Below are positions 10,556-21,354 of a stretch of 64,000 nucleotides of DNA, one piece after another (the stretch's first letter is position 1; each line of letters begins with the position of its first letter). The DNA comes from Papio anubis. Its lineage: Eukaryota > Chordata > Mammalia > Primates > Cercopithecidae. The notes under the pieces were generated by a model. It did not search any database, had not been told where the DNA came from, and saw only the letters and a program-made list of their open reading frames with translations. The position numbers were made by a program, and so were the translations under genes. The DNA lies in assembly GCF_008728515.1 (NCBI RefSeq), contig NC_044978.1, positions 144,135,787 through 144,199,786 of the forward strand, in the 5' to 3' direction.

Positions 10556-11740
10556 TGAAAAGCTTTTTTTCCCCCTGCTAATGTTGACCATCTACTTATT
10601 TTAACTTCAATGTATTATTTTACTAACAAATCTCCAGACTTTTTATTCCACCAAAGAGACCCTTCCTATCAAATATATAGAGAGAAGGAAAGGCAGGGTA
10701 AGGGAGAGAGGAAATCAAGTTTTGTCATAACTGTCATTCCTGGAAATCATGAAATCAGAAAGTTGAGAAATAGACTAAAAGGGGTTGGGCTTTAGCAGTG
10801 TTCATTACTGATGCTCAAGTGAATGAAATAAGAGCTATCACTAGAAGCTAAAAGCCAGCCCAGTGGGAGATCCCAGAGGATTAGGGGACTTCCTAAAGAC
10901 CACATAACTGGCCTTCCTCTGCCGTTGGTGGTGCAGGATAATTGGGTGGACTAAGCCTTAAGCAGGAAGACAATGTTATAGAGCAGCTGAAGACAGGGGG
11001 AGGGAGAGGACCAGTGTCTGTGGGCTGGCCAGCAGTGCCAGCCAGCCTGGGGTCAGGATTGAATAGCCTGGGAAAATATGCTGATGGTTCAGCCAGGTGG
11101 TACTCACTCCCCATCCTCCATTTCTCCCTTGCTCTCTCCCAGTTTTTTTTGTTTTTCAGAAATTTGTTGAGCAAAGGGAGGAAAAGAAATGAATTTTTGT
11201 CTGTGCCTCAGCGTAAAGAAATAAAAATCTACAAATCTGTGGAGACTGAGTGTGGTAGGGAGCGTAAAAGAAAAACTTAAAGAAACCCAAGGGAGAAGTG
11301 AAAACTTGGGCCAGGAAAGTCAGAGGCCACTTACACAGAAGTACGTGCTCCTTCTGGGGTTGTTTACCACACAAGCTCTTTTTTTCCTTGTCATTTGGGG
11401 AATTTTTGTGTTTTATTTTATGGTGTAATTCCCACACAATGCATTCTCCTGGTGAAGTTTGATTTGCAAATGATGCTCTATAGTTTCAATCTGGTTGTGT
11501 GTGAGAGTGTGTACGTGTGTGTGTGCGTGCGTGCACATACGCGCACATTTCTTCAAAATTGTTCATTGTCAAAAGGACGGGGACGTGGGTTCCAGTGTCT
11601 TCTTTCCTTCTTTAAGGTTTGGGTCCCCAGAAAGCATGGACTAGCACTTCTAAATTATATATATTTTGAGAAGTGGAGAAGCTTTACTGGGAAAACAGAA
11701 ACTCAAAATTCATTTTATTTATTCATTTAAAAAATTTTTA
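10556..11740. other. Low-copy DNA, no gene recognised
   Basis: The 112-residue frame at 10942-11280 and the antisense 93-residue frames overlap each other and lack domains. A short mixed TG/CG/CA run at 11502-11547 alternates purines and pyrimidines over much of its length. Confidence 0.45.
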
Positions 11741-12058
11741 GGCTGGGCGCAGTGGCTCATGCCTATAATCCCAGCACTTTGGGAGGCCGAGGTGGGTGGA
11801 TCACCTGAGGTGAGGAGTTTGAGACCAGCCTGACCCACCATGGAGAAACCCCGTCTCTACTGAAAATATAAAAAATTAGCCGGGCATGGTGGCGCATGTC
11901 TGTAATCCCAGCTACTTGGGAGGCTGAGGTAGGAAAATTGCTTGAACCCGGGAGGCAGAAGTTGTGGTGAGCCGAGATCATGCCATTGCACTCCTGTCTG
12001 GGCAACAAGAGTGAAACGCCATCTCAAATAATAATGATAATAATAATAATAATAATAA
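11741..12058 (+). repeat. Alu (S-like) with (AAT)n tail
   Basis: Sense dimeric Alu from 'ggctgggcgcagtgg' to about 12026. Its tail is (AATAAT...) to 12058. It appears to have landed at the edge of, or inside, an older antisense Alu monomer that continues at 12060. Confidence 0.92.
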
Positions 12059-12059
12059 A

Positions 12060-12185
12060 CTCTTAAACAGAGATGGGTTCTTGCTATGTTGTCCAAACTG
12101 GTCTTGAACTCCTGGCTTCAAGCTACCCTCCCACTTTGGCCTCCCAAAGTGCTGGGATTATAAGCATGAACCACTGTGCCTGGCC
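12060..12185 (-). repeat. Partial old Alu monomer, antisense
   Basis: Only the part from the middle to the promoter end of one monomer is present ('cagagatgggttcttgctat' to 'actgtgcctggcc'). It is diverged and probably AluJ- or free-monomer-like. Confidence 0.75.
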
Positions 12186-12454
12186 TTAACATTCATCTTA
12201 AGCTTCATTTAATTGACTTAAAATATAATTTAGACCTTGAACTTCTTCCATCCTTCAAAAAGGCACTTCAAAAACAGGAATCCTGCAGAACTCACCATAA
12301 TCTATAGAAACATATCATGTTAGCCATACAACATCCTCTGCTAGGTCAACTCTCGCACTTGAGGACAAGGAAGCTGAGGTTTTGAGTGGAGAAGTGGCTT
12401 GACTGATGGTCACTAGCAGTGACTTTCCAATGTATGTATTCTGTTATTCCCACA
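12186..12454. other. Low-copy spacer
   Basis: No repeat or gene is recognised between two Alu groups. Confidence 0.4.
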
Positions 12455-13042
12455 TTTTTTTTTTGAGACAGGGTCTTACTCTGTTGCCCAGGTTGGAATG
12501 CAGTGGCACACACTTGGCTAACAGCAACCTTGACCTCCCAGGTTCAAACGATCCTCCCACCTCAGTCTCCTGAATAGCTGGGACTACAGGTGCTCGCCAC
12601 CACACCCAGCTATTTTTTTTTTTTTTTTTTGAGACAGAGTCTCACTCTGTTGCCCAGGCACCATCTCAGCTCACTACAAGCTCCGCCTCCCAGGTTCATG
12701 CTATTCTCCTGCCTCAGCCTCCCGAGTAGCTGGGACTACAGGCACCTGCCACCATGCCTGGCTATTTTTTTTTTTATTTTTGTCTTTTTAGTAGAGACGG
12801 GGTTTCACATGTTAGCCAGGATGGTCTCGATCTCCTGACCATCGTGATCCACCCACCTTGGCCTCCCAAAGTGCTGGGATTACAAGCATGGGCCACCGCA
12901 CCTGAACTAATTTTTGTATTTTTTTTGGTAGAGAATGGGTTTCGCCATGTTGCCCAGGCTGGTCTCCAACTCCTCAAGCGAGCCCCTTGCCTCGGCCTCC
13001 CAAAGTGCTGGGATGACAAGTGTGAGCCACTGCACCCGGCCT
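12455..13042 (-). repeat. Older Alu, antisense, split by a nested Alu
   Basis: The left part at 12455-12611 and right part at 12906-13042 form one antisense Alu, flanked by 'cccacatt' on both sides. It is split inside the A-rich linker by a second Alu of the same orientation. Confidence 0.85.
12612..12905 (-). repeat. Nested Alu (Y/S-like), antisense
   Basis: A nearly complete younger Alu with a 19-T tail, inserted at the T-rich linker of the outer Alu. It lacks about 20 bp after 'ttgcccaggc'. The sequence 'gttagccaggatggtctcga' is typical of younger Alus. Confidence 0.88.
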
Positions 13043-13153
13043 ACCCCCACATTGGTAGGCATTCCTTTTCTACTAGTACTTCACTTTTAGCATTTCATGT
13101 CTTCATAAAGCTCCGAAACTTCTTAAGTATCTTGGTAGCTTGAGTTTTCATTT

Positions 13154-13457
13154 CTTTTTCCTTTCTTGTTTTTTTGAGACCGAGTCTCACTCTGTTGCCC
13201 AGGCTGGAGTGCAGTGTCACAATCTCAGCTCACTGCAACCTCCGCCTCCCGGGTTCACGCCATTCTCCCGCCTCAGCCTCCTGAGTAGCTGGGACTACAG
13301 GCGCCCACCACCATGCCCAGTTAATTTTTTTGTATTTTTAGTAGAGACGGGGTTTCACCGTATTAGCCAGGATGGTCTCCATCTCCTGACCTCGTGATCC
13401 GCCTGCCTCGGCCTCCCAAAGTGTTGGGATTATAGGCGTGAGCCACCGCACCCGGCC
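13154..13457 (-). repeat. AluY-like, antisense
   Basis: Full-length and close to consensus, with the AluY-type 'tagccaggatggtctc' and 'ctcgtgatccgcc'. A perfect 11-bp duplication 'agttttcattt' lies at 13143-13153 and 13458-13468. Confidence 0.93.
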
Positions 13458-13468
13458 AGTTTTCATTT

Positions 13469-13941
13469 TTAATTAACTGAAACAATTCTTACTTTGTGTC
13501 AGGCATTGAGCCAGAGGTTAGGTTAGGAGGATAATAAATACAAACAACACTTTTCCTGTCCACAAGGATTCTCAGTCCAGCATAAGGATAAGATGTACCC
13601 AACAGCTGACACACAGGGTAGAGGGAGCTCGTGCCATAGAAATGCAGAGATGAAAGGGTGGGGGTTCTGAAGAGAATCACTTCCAGTGGGAGGCAGTACT
13701 CACAGAGGATGCGGCTTTTGACCTCCGCGGGGAATAACTGCAGATGTGACCATGAAGCAGGGTAACGCAGGGAGGAGGCCACCCACGTGGAAGAGACAGA
13801 ATAAACGGAGGCTGTGAAAGATTCACGAAGGACAGCAGAGTGTTTGGTCTCAATGGAGAAAACGACATGTGAAGGGGATTAGAATGACAGAAACACCCTG
13901 CCAATGGCACTTAAAGGCAACTTTCTTAAAATACAGGAACA
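13469..13941. other. Low-copy DNA, no gene recognised
   Basis: The antisense 97- and 77-residue frames overlap one another and show no domain. No repeat is named. Confidence 0.4.
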
Positions 13942-14378
13942 CATATTAGTTTGCTAAAGCTGCCATAACAAACTACCACAGACTAGGTGGCTTAAATAGC
14001 AGAAACTTATTTCCTCACTCTTCTGGGGCTAAGACTGAGATACCAGCGGTGCTGGCTTCTCCTGAGGCCTCTGTCCTTGGCTTCCAGATGTCCTCAGTGT
14101 CCTCACACGGCCTTTCCTCTGTACACACATCCTGGGTGTATCCTGCTCTTCTTATGAGGACATCAGTCATATTGAACTAAAGCTCCACCCATTTGACCTC
14201 GTTTAACCTTAATCACCTCTTTAAAGGCCTCTTTAAAAGCCCAATCTCCAAATACAGTCACATCCTTGAGGTATTAGGGGTTAGGGTTTCAATCTACCAA
14301 TTTGTCACATTTTGAGATATTAAGTAGAACTTCAACATGTGAATTTTTTTGGAGGGGGGCACAATTTAGTTCATAACA
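13942..14378 (-). repeat. MLT1A-type MaLR solo LTR, antisense
   Basis: The whole LTR reads through in reverse: 'tattagtttgctaaagctgc', 'actaggtggcttaaatagc', 'cctttcctctgtacacac', 'aatacagtcacatccttgag', then 'cacaatttagttcataaca'. This is a long-decayed non-autonomous ERV-L-related LTR with no coding interior. Confidence 0.85.
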
Positions 14379-14453
14379 GATCCTTATCTATGTGATTATA
14401 AACTGCATAGTCTTACTTTAAGACAGACAACACTTTTATAAAAGCCACCAGGT

Positions 14454-14754
14454 GGCCGGGCGCGGTGGCTCATGCCTGTAATCCCAGCACTTTGGGAGGC
14501 TGAGGCGGGTGGATCACCTGAGGTCAGGAGTTCAAGACCAGCCTGGTCAACATGGCAAAATCCCATCTCTACTGAAAATACACAAATTAGCCAGGCGTGG
14601 TGGGATGTGCCTGTAATCCCAGCTACTCAGGAGGAGGCTGAAGCAGAAGAATCATTTGAATCCGAGAGGTGGAGGTTGCAATGAGCCCAGATCGCACCAC
14701 TGTACTCCAGCAGCCTGGGCAACAAGAGTGAAACTCAGTCTCCAAAAAAAAAAA
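14454..14754 (+). repeat. Alu (S-like)
   Basis: Sense dimeric Alu starting 'ggccgggcgcggtgg'. A 3-bp 'gga' duplication and an extra 'cag' in the right monomer are visible. Flanks 'aaaagccaccagg' and 'aaaagccatcagg' form the target-site duplication, with one mismatch. Confidence 0.93.
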
Positions 14755-14869
14755 AGCCATCAGGCATAATACGAGCAAATTACATATTTACTTGTTCCAC
14801 ACATATTGCACACATATTTTTCTATGGATCTTTTATTCAAGTATAAAAGTTAAAGGTGGAGATTCAAAC

Positions 14870-16990
14870 ACTGCATAAGACCTTACAAAAACAATCTGCA
14901 TTTCCACTCCTAGGAATTTACCCAGGAGAAATAAAAAAAAATATGTCTACACAGACACGTGTACACAAATGTTTATAGCATTACTCAAAATATCTAAAAT
15001 GTGGAATCAACTGAACTACCTATTTATCAGCTGATATGCAAATAAGTGAAATGTGGTATGTCCATACAGTAGAATATTGCTGGGCCATAAAAAGGAAGGA
15101 AGTCTGTGTGTCACAGGATTCTTCAGGTGTTGCTTTTCCAGCCGGAAACCCCTACAGCCTGTGGTGCCTTTGCCTGAGTTTTGCTCGGGCTTGCTGAGCT
15201 CATTCTGCCCACCCAGCCTAGCAGGCTGTACTTGGCTGGTGCTACCAACCCAGATCCTACGCCTGCCAAGGGGGAGCCAGGCCCAGAGTGGTGAAGGGTG
15301 CGTGAGGGAGCAAGCACAGGGTCCAGCCACTGCAGGCAGCCAGGCACTCTGGCTCCTGCAGTGGGGTGTGCAGCTGCAGGTGAGGACACAGGCGCCAGCT
15401 TCGTGCAAGCCTGCAACTGGATCTGATGCACCACAAGTGGCTTCCACTGTGGGCACCCATGTCTGGACGAGGGAAATTCAGTGGCACCTGGAAGTCTGGA
15501 GACACCAAAAACCACAGAGCCCCAAAGAAGGTATCACAGCCATGGTTCAAGGAGCCTCTAGGTCTGGGTCCCCAAAGGGCCACAGCTCTTCCCTCCTTGT
15601 AGCCCACAACATGGCAAGTAGGGGAGCGTGTTTTAGCCCTATTTGTGGTTATAGCTCTTTCAGTCTCGCCAGTCAGCAGATCCTGAGTTCTTCTCCTGCC
15701 TTCAGGAAGAATGAGGTACATGGATAACTGGAGGGTGAGCAAGCTGAAGGAGCTTCATTGAGCCACAGACCAGCTCTCAGGAGACCCAGAGTGGGTAGCT
15801 CCTTTCTGCAGACAGGTGGTCCTGAGGAGTGTCCAGTTCTCAGTGGACAGGAGACCCAGAGTAGGGAGCTCCTATCCACAGGCAGGTCATCCCAAAGGGT
15901 TGAGGAGAACTGAATTAGGTTGCTCCTTCCCGCAGCTGGTAGTCCCGAAGCCTCTGTGAGTGTGGCTGAGTCTGGGCGTGTTTTTGGGATTCACAAGGGA
16001 GGAAGTGTGTGCTGATTGGTCCATGGGCAGCCATGGGTGGGCCTGGAAAAAGCACCACAAGTTCTCACTCTGGGCCTCAGATTCCGCCCAGAAATGAAAG
16101 CCTGGCCCCCATGCTTCAGGCCGTTCCTGAGTTGAAGGTGGGGCTTCGCCAGGACCTGCCCCTTTCTGCCCAGGAGCCTGTCTGACTCCTGCCACCATCA
16201 ATCATGTCACTCACGGCACCCAAGCTGCTCCAGCTGAGGAGCCGGCAGGCCCTCCCTTGGCTTCCCTTCTGGGCAGGCCCTCCCTTGGTTTCCTTTCTGT
16301 GATAGTCAGTGCCAAAGTCAGAAGGGGGCCAAGGTGGCAGAGCGCTGGCATGTCAGCCCCACCCCGAGGGCACGCATACCTGGCCAGGTCACAACAGCAC
16401 CCGGACTCGGCCTCAACTTTTCTCCGAATTCGGGGCGGGCGCCAAGAACAGACAGAGCCCAGGCAGCAGGAAGAGGCATTTCGGAGCTCACTGGGGAGGC
16501 TGCACCCAGGAGGGCGGGGCTCGCGCCACGCCAACTCCAAACCGGCCAGGGCTCCCGCCTGTTCCCGGCTCCTGCAGACTCCTTGGAGTTACAGCCCTGG
16601 CCGTGCCTCCCCTGCTGCTGCCGGCGTCTTCACAGTGGCCGCTCCAGATGGCTGCCGCTGCCATCACTTGGAATGCTAGGTTTAAAAGCCAGATGAAGCC
16701 AGATGGAAAGGACTACGTACTCTATGACTCCATTTATATTAAAGGCCCAAAAAAGGCAAATTTATAGAGACAGAAAGCAGCTTAGTGGTTGCCTGGGGCT
16801 GGAGAAGGGGATGCAGACTAATGTAAATGGATACAAAGGAACTTTTTGGGGTGAAGGAAATGCTCTAAACCTACATAGTGATGATGACGGCACAACTATA
16901 CGTATACAGTTACTGAAAGCGTTGATTTACGTGATTACAATGGGTGAATTTTATGGTATGTAAATTACACTTCAATAAAGCTGGGAAACG
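14870..16990 (+). repeat. Old L1 (L1M-type) 3' end, split by a 1.56-kb block
   Basis: The left part, 14870-15103, reads the end of ORF2 ('gaatttacccaggagaaat', 'agaatattgctgggccat'). The right part, 16669-16990, reads on through 'gactccatttatatt' and 'gtgaattttatggtatg' to 'aataaagctggg'. About 40 bp of L1 are missing at the join. All frames are broken. Confidence 0.8.
15104..16668. mobile_element. GC-rich insertion of unknown family (possible LTR)
   Basis: About 1.56 kb that is not L1 lies between two L1 parts. It is far richer in GC and CpG than its flanks, especially at 16350-16660. It contains about three diverged tandem units of 65-80 bp with 'ggagacccagagt' and 'agctcc' cores (about 15780-15950). 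A CCAAT-like 'gattggtcc' sits at 16013. One could read TG...CA ends (near 15106 and 16667), but I see no clean flanking duplication. Frames up to 224 residues (15053-15727) start inside the L1 and have no domain, so they look like by-products of GC content. My best guess is an ERV LTR of a family I cannot name. Confidence 0.5.
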
Positions 16991-17269
16991 TTAATGAAAA
17001 AATACATAGGAGGAATTGAAAATTACAAGAAAATAAAATGAACTTCAGAAATTTCCCGTAATCAGACGGGAAAGCTCATTCCTTCCATCTGTAGCCTGCT
17101 GAAGGAAAAAGTCTACACTCCCCGCCATCCCAAGTGAGCCCTTGGTTCTGCACTGTGTGGGGCAGAGGATGGGGAAGGATTTTGTGGCTCAGGGGTCTTG
17201 TATTCTGTTTCCCATCCACTGACTAATTCCTGGTGAAGTCAGGTAAGAGGTAAAATATTGTAACAGTAA
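16991..17269. other. Low-copy spacer
   Basis: No gene or repeat is recognised between the L1 tail and a MIR. Confidence 0.4.
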
Positions 17270-17450
17270 CACTGGGAGGGTCCTCAAGGACCCACCCCCT
17301 TGTGCAAATCTCTCATTTAACTGAAGCTGGGGTGGAGGCTCAGAAAGCTTTATGTAACTGACTTGCTCAAGATGTGCTCAAGACATCTGGTGAATGGCCA
17401 GATGGAATCTATCCCAAGTCCCCTGGTTTCTAGTCCAGAGTTCTCCATTG
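17270..17450 (-). repeat. MIR SINE, antisense
   Basis: 'aaatctctcatttaactgaa', 'ggctcagaaagctt', 'taactgacttgctcaa' and 'cccctggtttctagtccag' follow the reversed MIR core. It is old and gapped. Confidence 0.5.
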
Positions 17451-17625
17451 GTCTGTCTCTCCACCTCTCTTAACCTCTGTCAGCCCCAGTTACCTTATCT
17501 GTAAAATGGGCAGACATATCTGGCCCTGCCTGTGTCACAGGGCCATGTGAAGATCAAATGAGAAAAGTAATGTGGAAATGCTATCAAAAGCAGAACGTTC
17601 TCTACTAATGCAAAGTGCTGTTGTA
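17451..17625 (+). repeat. MIR SINE, sense
   Basis: 'cttaacctctgtcagcccca', 'ttaccttatctgtaaaatgg' and 'gaagatcaaatgagaaaagt' are the classic MIR core and 3' half. It abuts an antisense MIR. Confidence 0.7.
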
Positions 17626-18484
17626 GTAGTAATTACCGGTTAATTGTTGAGTCAATCTAGCCCAGAACCCAGACCAAAGTTCTACAAGAATGCACTTCCA
17701 GGAAATGCATTCGTCTGTCCTGATGTGAATGTGAACCTCTGGTTAAAGCTGCTCCCCCGTAACATGGAGAGTATTGGGGGCGAGGGGTGGAAAGCAGTCT
17801 GGGCACCATGCCCTTAATTTTCCAGAACATTCCCTTATTCCAGAATATCATTATCTTCCTGTTGCCCATCCATGACACTTTAATGAATTTGAAGACAATT
17901 AAATTAAGTCTCTGTGCATTCAACTGTGATTCCTCAAGTAACAAAGATGAAAATGAGGATCCGGTTTAGATATCTATAACCTAAAACTTGTTTATTTTAC
18001 CCCCCACCTTTGAAAACTTATCCATCCCTGTTGGGATACCATAAAGAACTCTCTGTGTCTAGTAACACCTGGAAATCCCCACAACTGTAAACTAAGTGTA
18101 TTTTGTGTGTATTAATCTCTGCTAAAGGATCCCTTCCACCCAGCCTCCTTCTCTGAACCCCCTGCCGCCCACACAGGCGCAGGTCTCACTGGGAACCCTC
18201 AGTGAAATGAGAGCCCAGCAAACCAGTCATTGCTGCCGGCCCAGGGAAAACACCAGGTGCAGAGTCCAGCGCAAAATGTGAACTGGGAAAACACTTATAA
18301 ATCAAGCAGGTCCCCAGGAGTAAAAGTACAAGTTAGCAAAAAATAACAACAAAGTGGCAATGAAATGTTAAATCAGACCAACCCAGTAACAAGCTAATTA
18401 CAGTGACCCTTATAGAAAGACCACAAGTGAAGAGTGAAATGATAAACTGAGAAAAAACTAGAAAAGCATTCTCACCTCCCACAT
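17626..18484. other. Low-copy DNA, no gene recognised
   Basis: No repeat is named. The antisense 95-residue frame at 17657-17944 has no domain. Confidence 0.45.
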
Positions 18485-18741
18485 CCTGCTACTTTTTATA
18501 TTTTAGGAGTATTGGCCCTGTGTGATATATGTTACAAATGTTTCCTCCCAGTTGTCAGTTATCTTATGACTTTGCCATGATTTTTTTTAATTTTCCATAC
18601 AAATATATCTTATTTTTAGGTGGTTCAAATGATTGGTCTTTTGTTGCATCTGGATTTTGAGTTGTATTTAGATAGCATCTCCCCACATCTCTGCTATAAA
18701 ATCATCCATATTTTCTCCCAACACTGGTAGATTTCATTATT

Positions 18742-18774
18742 TTCTTCTTCTTCTTCTTCTTCTTCTTCTTCTTT
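18742..18774. repeat. (TTC)n microsatellite
   Basis: About 11 units of TTC form the tail side of the following antisense Alu. Confidence 0.9.
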
Positions 18775-19062
18775 GAGACAGGGTCTTGCTCTGTCACTCA
18801 GGCTGGAGTGCAGTGGCATGCTCATCGCAGCCATGATCTCTCAGGCCAAGCAGTTCTCCCACCTCAGCCTCCTGAGTAGCTGGGTCTACAGGCATGCATC
18901 GCACCTGGCTAATTTTGTTTGTCTTTAAAAAAAAAAAAAAAAAAAGAGATGAGGTCTCACCATGTTGCCCAGGCTGGTCTTAAACTTCTGAGCTGAAGCA
19001 ATCGTCCCTCCTTGGCCTCCCAAAGTGCTGGGCTTACAGGCATGAGCCATCGCACCCGGCCA
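18775..19062 (-). repeat. AluJ-like, antisense
   Basis: Dimeric Alu with a 19-A run in the linker at 18927-18945, which breaks the expected T-rich reading of the antisense copy. Flanks 'agatttcatt' and 'aggtttcatt' are a diverged target-site duplication. Confidence 0.85.
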
Positions 19063-19720
19063 GGTTTCATTTTTGATCCATATAGAGTTTATTCTTGTAT
19101 ATGGTTGTCTAGTGGTCGCCACACCATTTATTTTAAAGTCAATTTTTGCCTCAACGATTGTAGATACCACCTTTATCATGTACTAAATTTCCACACACGT
19201 GTGGGTCTATTCCTCAGCTTTCTGTTCTATTTTATTGGTCTGAAAGTCTATGCATGTGCCAGAATGACACCTTGAATTACAGAAGTTTTATATAGTACAT
19301 TATAATAGATGTTAGGTAGGTCTTTTTTTTTTCCTGTATTTCCCCAAATATTCTTGCATGCTTTTTAGATTTTGTTTTTCTGTATGAACTTTAATATCAG
19401 CTTGTCTGGCTCCAGAAAAAGGCTTATTTATATTTTTTCTGGGATCACATTAACTTGGGAAGAACTGATATCTTTTTGATATTTATGATACTAAGTCATT
19501 CTACCAAGAACAGGGATATGTTCCTGAATATCTTTCCATATGTTCAAGTCTATTTTTGTGTCTTTCAGAGTGTTTGAAAGTTTGCTTTTTTCCCCTATAT
19601 AAAACGTACACATTTATTGTTAATTTTACTCTTAAGTATTGTGTCTTTTTTGTTGCTGCATCCTATTACTTTTTGAAGCAAGCTGATCTCGGCATTTGAT
19701 TTCTGGTTCTATTTAAAGAG

Positions 19721-20555
19721 TAACATATTCTTTTCCACCTTCATTTTTATTTCCTTTTGCCCAATCCACTAGTCTCTTCGTCAGGCTTTGAGCATATCTA
19801 TACTGACCACGTTGGAAGAACAAGAGACAATATTAAGTCCAGGGTTTAAGACAGATGACATAAGACAGTGGTCAATAAGGTCTTTGGATCTTAGCAAGAA
19901 AAAAATTTGCATATGTCTGGGGGCAAAGATAAGAAGTTGTAGGACTCACATATTTTAAAGTTCGCTTTTCTCAGTCAAGTAAACCATATCAATCATTATG
20001 ACATCTTGGACAATCTTCCAAATCTTCTTTCCTCTTCTTGGTCTGATATAATACAGTATACTTATGAGTAATAGTATTGAGTTGATAAATCTCTACGATA
20101 AATTCTCCTTCTCTAATATTTTCCTAATACTTTCATAATCCAAACTCCATGTGGCCACAAGAATCTCCGATAGATAGTTGTCTCCAAAGCTATCTGTGAA
20201 GCCAAGTTAGAGGCGGGCCCCATGAATGGGATCCGCAGCAGGATCCACATCTCAGATTGTACATTTCTGTCTGATTTCAGACTTGGGGGTATTTAGCTAG
20301 TTTTCTCAGGTGGTTGGTACATGGTCCTGCTGAGACCAAGACCACTGGTTGGATTTACTGAAAACCAGCCAGCTCTCCTTTCCCGATGCCTCTCTTCCAA
20401 TAGTACTTTAATCCCTCAGACCCGAAGAGGAACGAGTGAGAAATCTAGTCAGATCATAGGAAATGCAATGCTGAATAGCAATTGGAGACTTTAAGCCTTT
20501 GGCAGGAATGAGAAGAAAGACCCCTACTAGGTCCTTTGCCTATAATACCTCTTTC
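19721..20555. other. Low-copy DNA, no gene recognised
   Basis: No nameable repeat and no open frame of note. Confidence 0.45.
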
Positions 20556-20850
20556 TCCACCAGTTTCACTGTTGAACTTCTAAACACCCCTCAAGGTCAA
20601 GCTTCACTGTCACCTTCAGTACATAATTTTTCATGAGAGCCCTCTACCTCTTATAAAAGTAATCGCTCTCTCATCTGTTTTCCTACTAAATTTTAAACAT
20701 GTTTCTATTATCATTTTAATCATATTTTATTACCGTTCCATCATTATTTGTTTATATCTCTGTCTACCAACTACGCTTCAGATTCCTGGAGGGCAGAACT
20801 ATGTTTCATTCATCTCAGCACCCTCAAGATCTAGCAATTTAATTGAGTTA
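20556..20850 (+). repeat. Possible L2 3' fragment
   Basis: 'caaggtcaagcttcactgtc', 'tttttcatgagagccctct', 'tctgtctaccaactacgctt' and 'ctggagggcagaactatgtt' follow the layout of the L2 3' region in sense direction. It is strongly diverged. Confidence 0.45.
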
Positions 20851-21048
20851 AATTGACCAGAGGAAGAGAGTTGAACTTTTTTTTCTATTCACTGTTTGAG
20901 ATCTATTAGTCATAGCCTCAGCGGGAAGCAGTGATATAAATATTACCCGGCTCACATTTATCCCAAGATACCCTAGCTAGAGCTCTCTTGTGAAAGTATG
21001 GAATGTCCTCCATACACTACCCCCCTTTCAGCCTATTAATGAACTCTT

Positions 21049-21343
21049 TTTCTTTCTTTCTTTCTTTTTTTTTTGAGATGGAGTCTCACTCTGTTGCCCA
21101 GGCTGGAGTGCAGTGGTGCGATCTTGGCTCACTGCAACCTCTGCCTCCTGGGTTCAAGCGATTCTCCTGCCTCAGCCTGGGATTACGGGCACCCACCACC
21201 ATGCCCAGCTAAATTTTGTATTTTTAGTAGAGACAGGGTTTCACCATGTTAGCCAGGATGGTCTTGATCTCCTGACCTCATGATCTGCCCACCTCGGCCT
21301 CCCAAAGTGCTGGGATTACAGGCGTGAGCCACAGCACCCAGTC
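21049..21343 (-). repeat. Alu (S/Y-like), antisense, small internal deletion
   Basis: Flanked by a perfect 11-bp duplication 'aatgaactctt' (21038-21048 and 21344-21354). About 20 bp is missing after 'cctcagcctggg' (the 'gagtagctgggactacagg' region), near 21180. The poly(T) side includes (TTTC)n. Confidence 0.93.
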
Positions 21344-21354
21344 AATGAACTCTT

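Larger units (their letters stand above)
18485..19720 (-). repeat. Old L1 (L1M-type) ORF2 fragment, antisense, split by an Alu
   Basis: The parts at 18485-18740 and 19064-19720 keep the reversed L1 order: 'attttgagttgtatttagat' on one side, then 'catttttgatccatatagag', 'ttttattggtctgaaagtc' and 'tatgaactttaatatcagct'. There are stops in all frames. Confidence 0.75.

Noticed and set aside
15053..15727. 224-residue frame as a possible gene
   Set aside because: It begins in L1 sequence, crosses the edge of the inserted block, has no domain, and overlaps equally open antisense frames; high GC lowers stop frequency.
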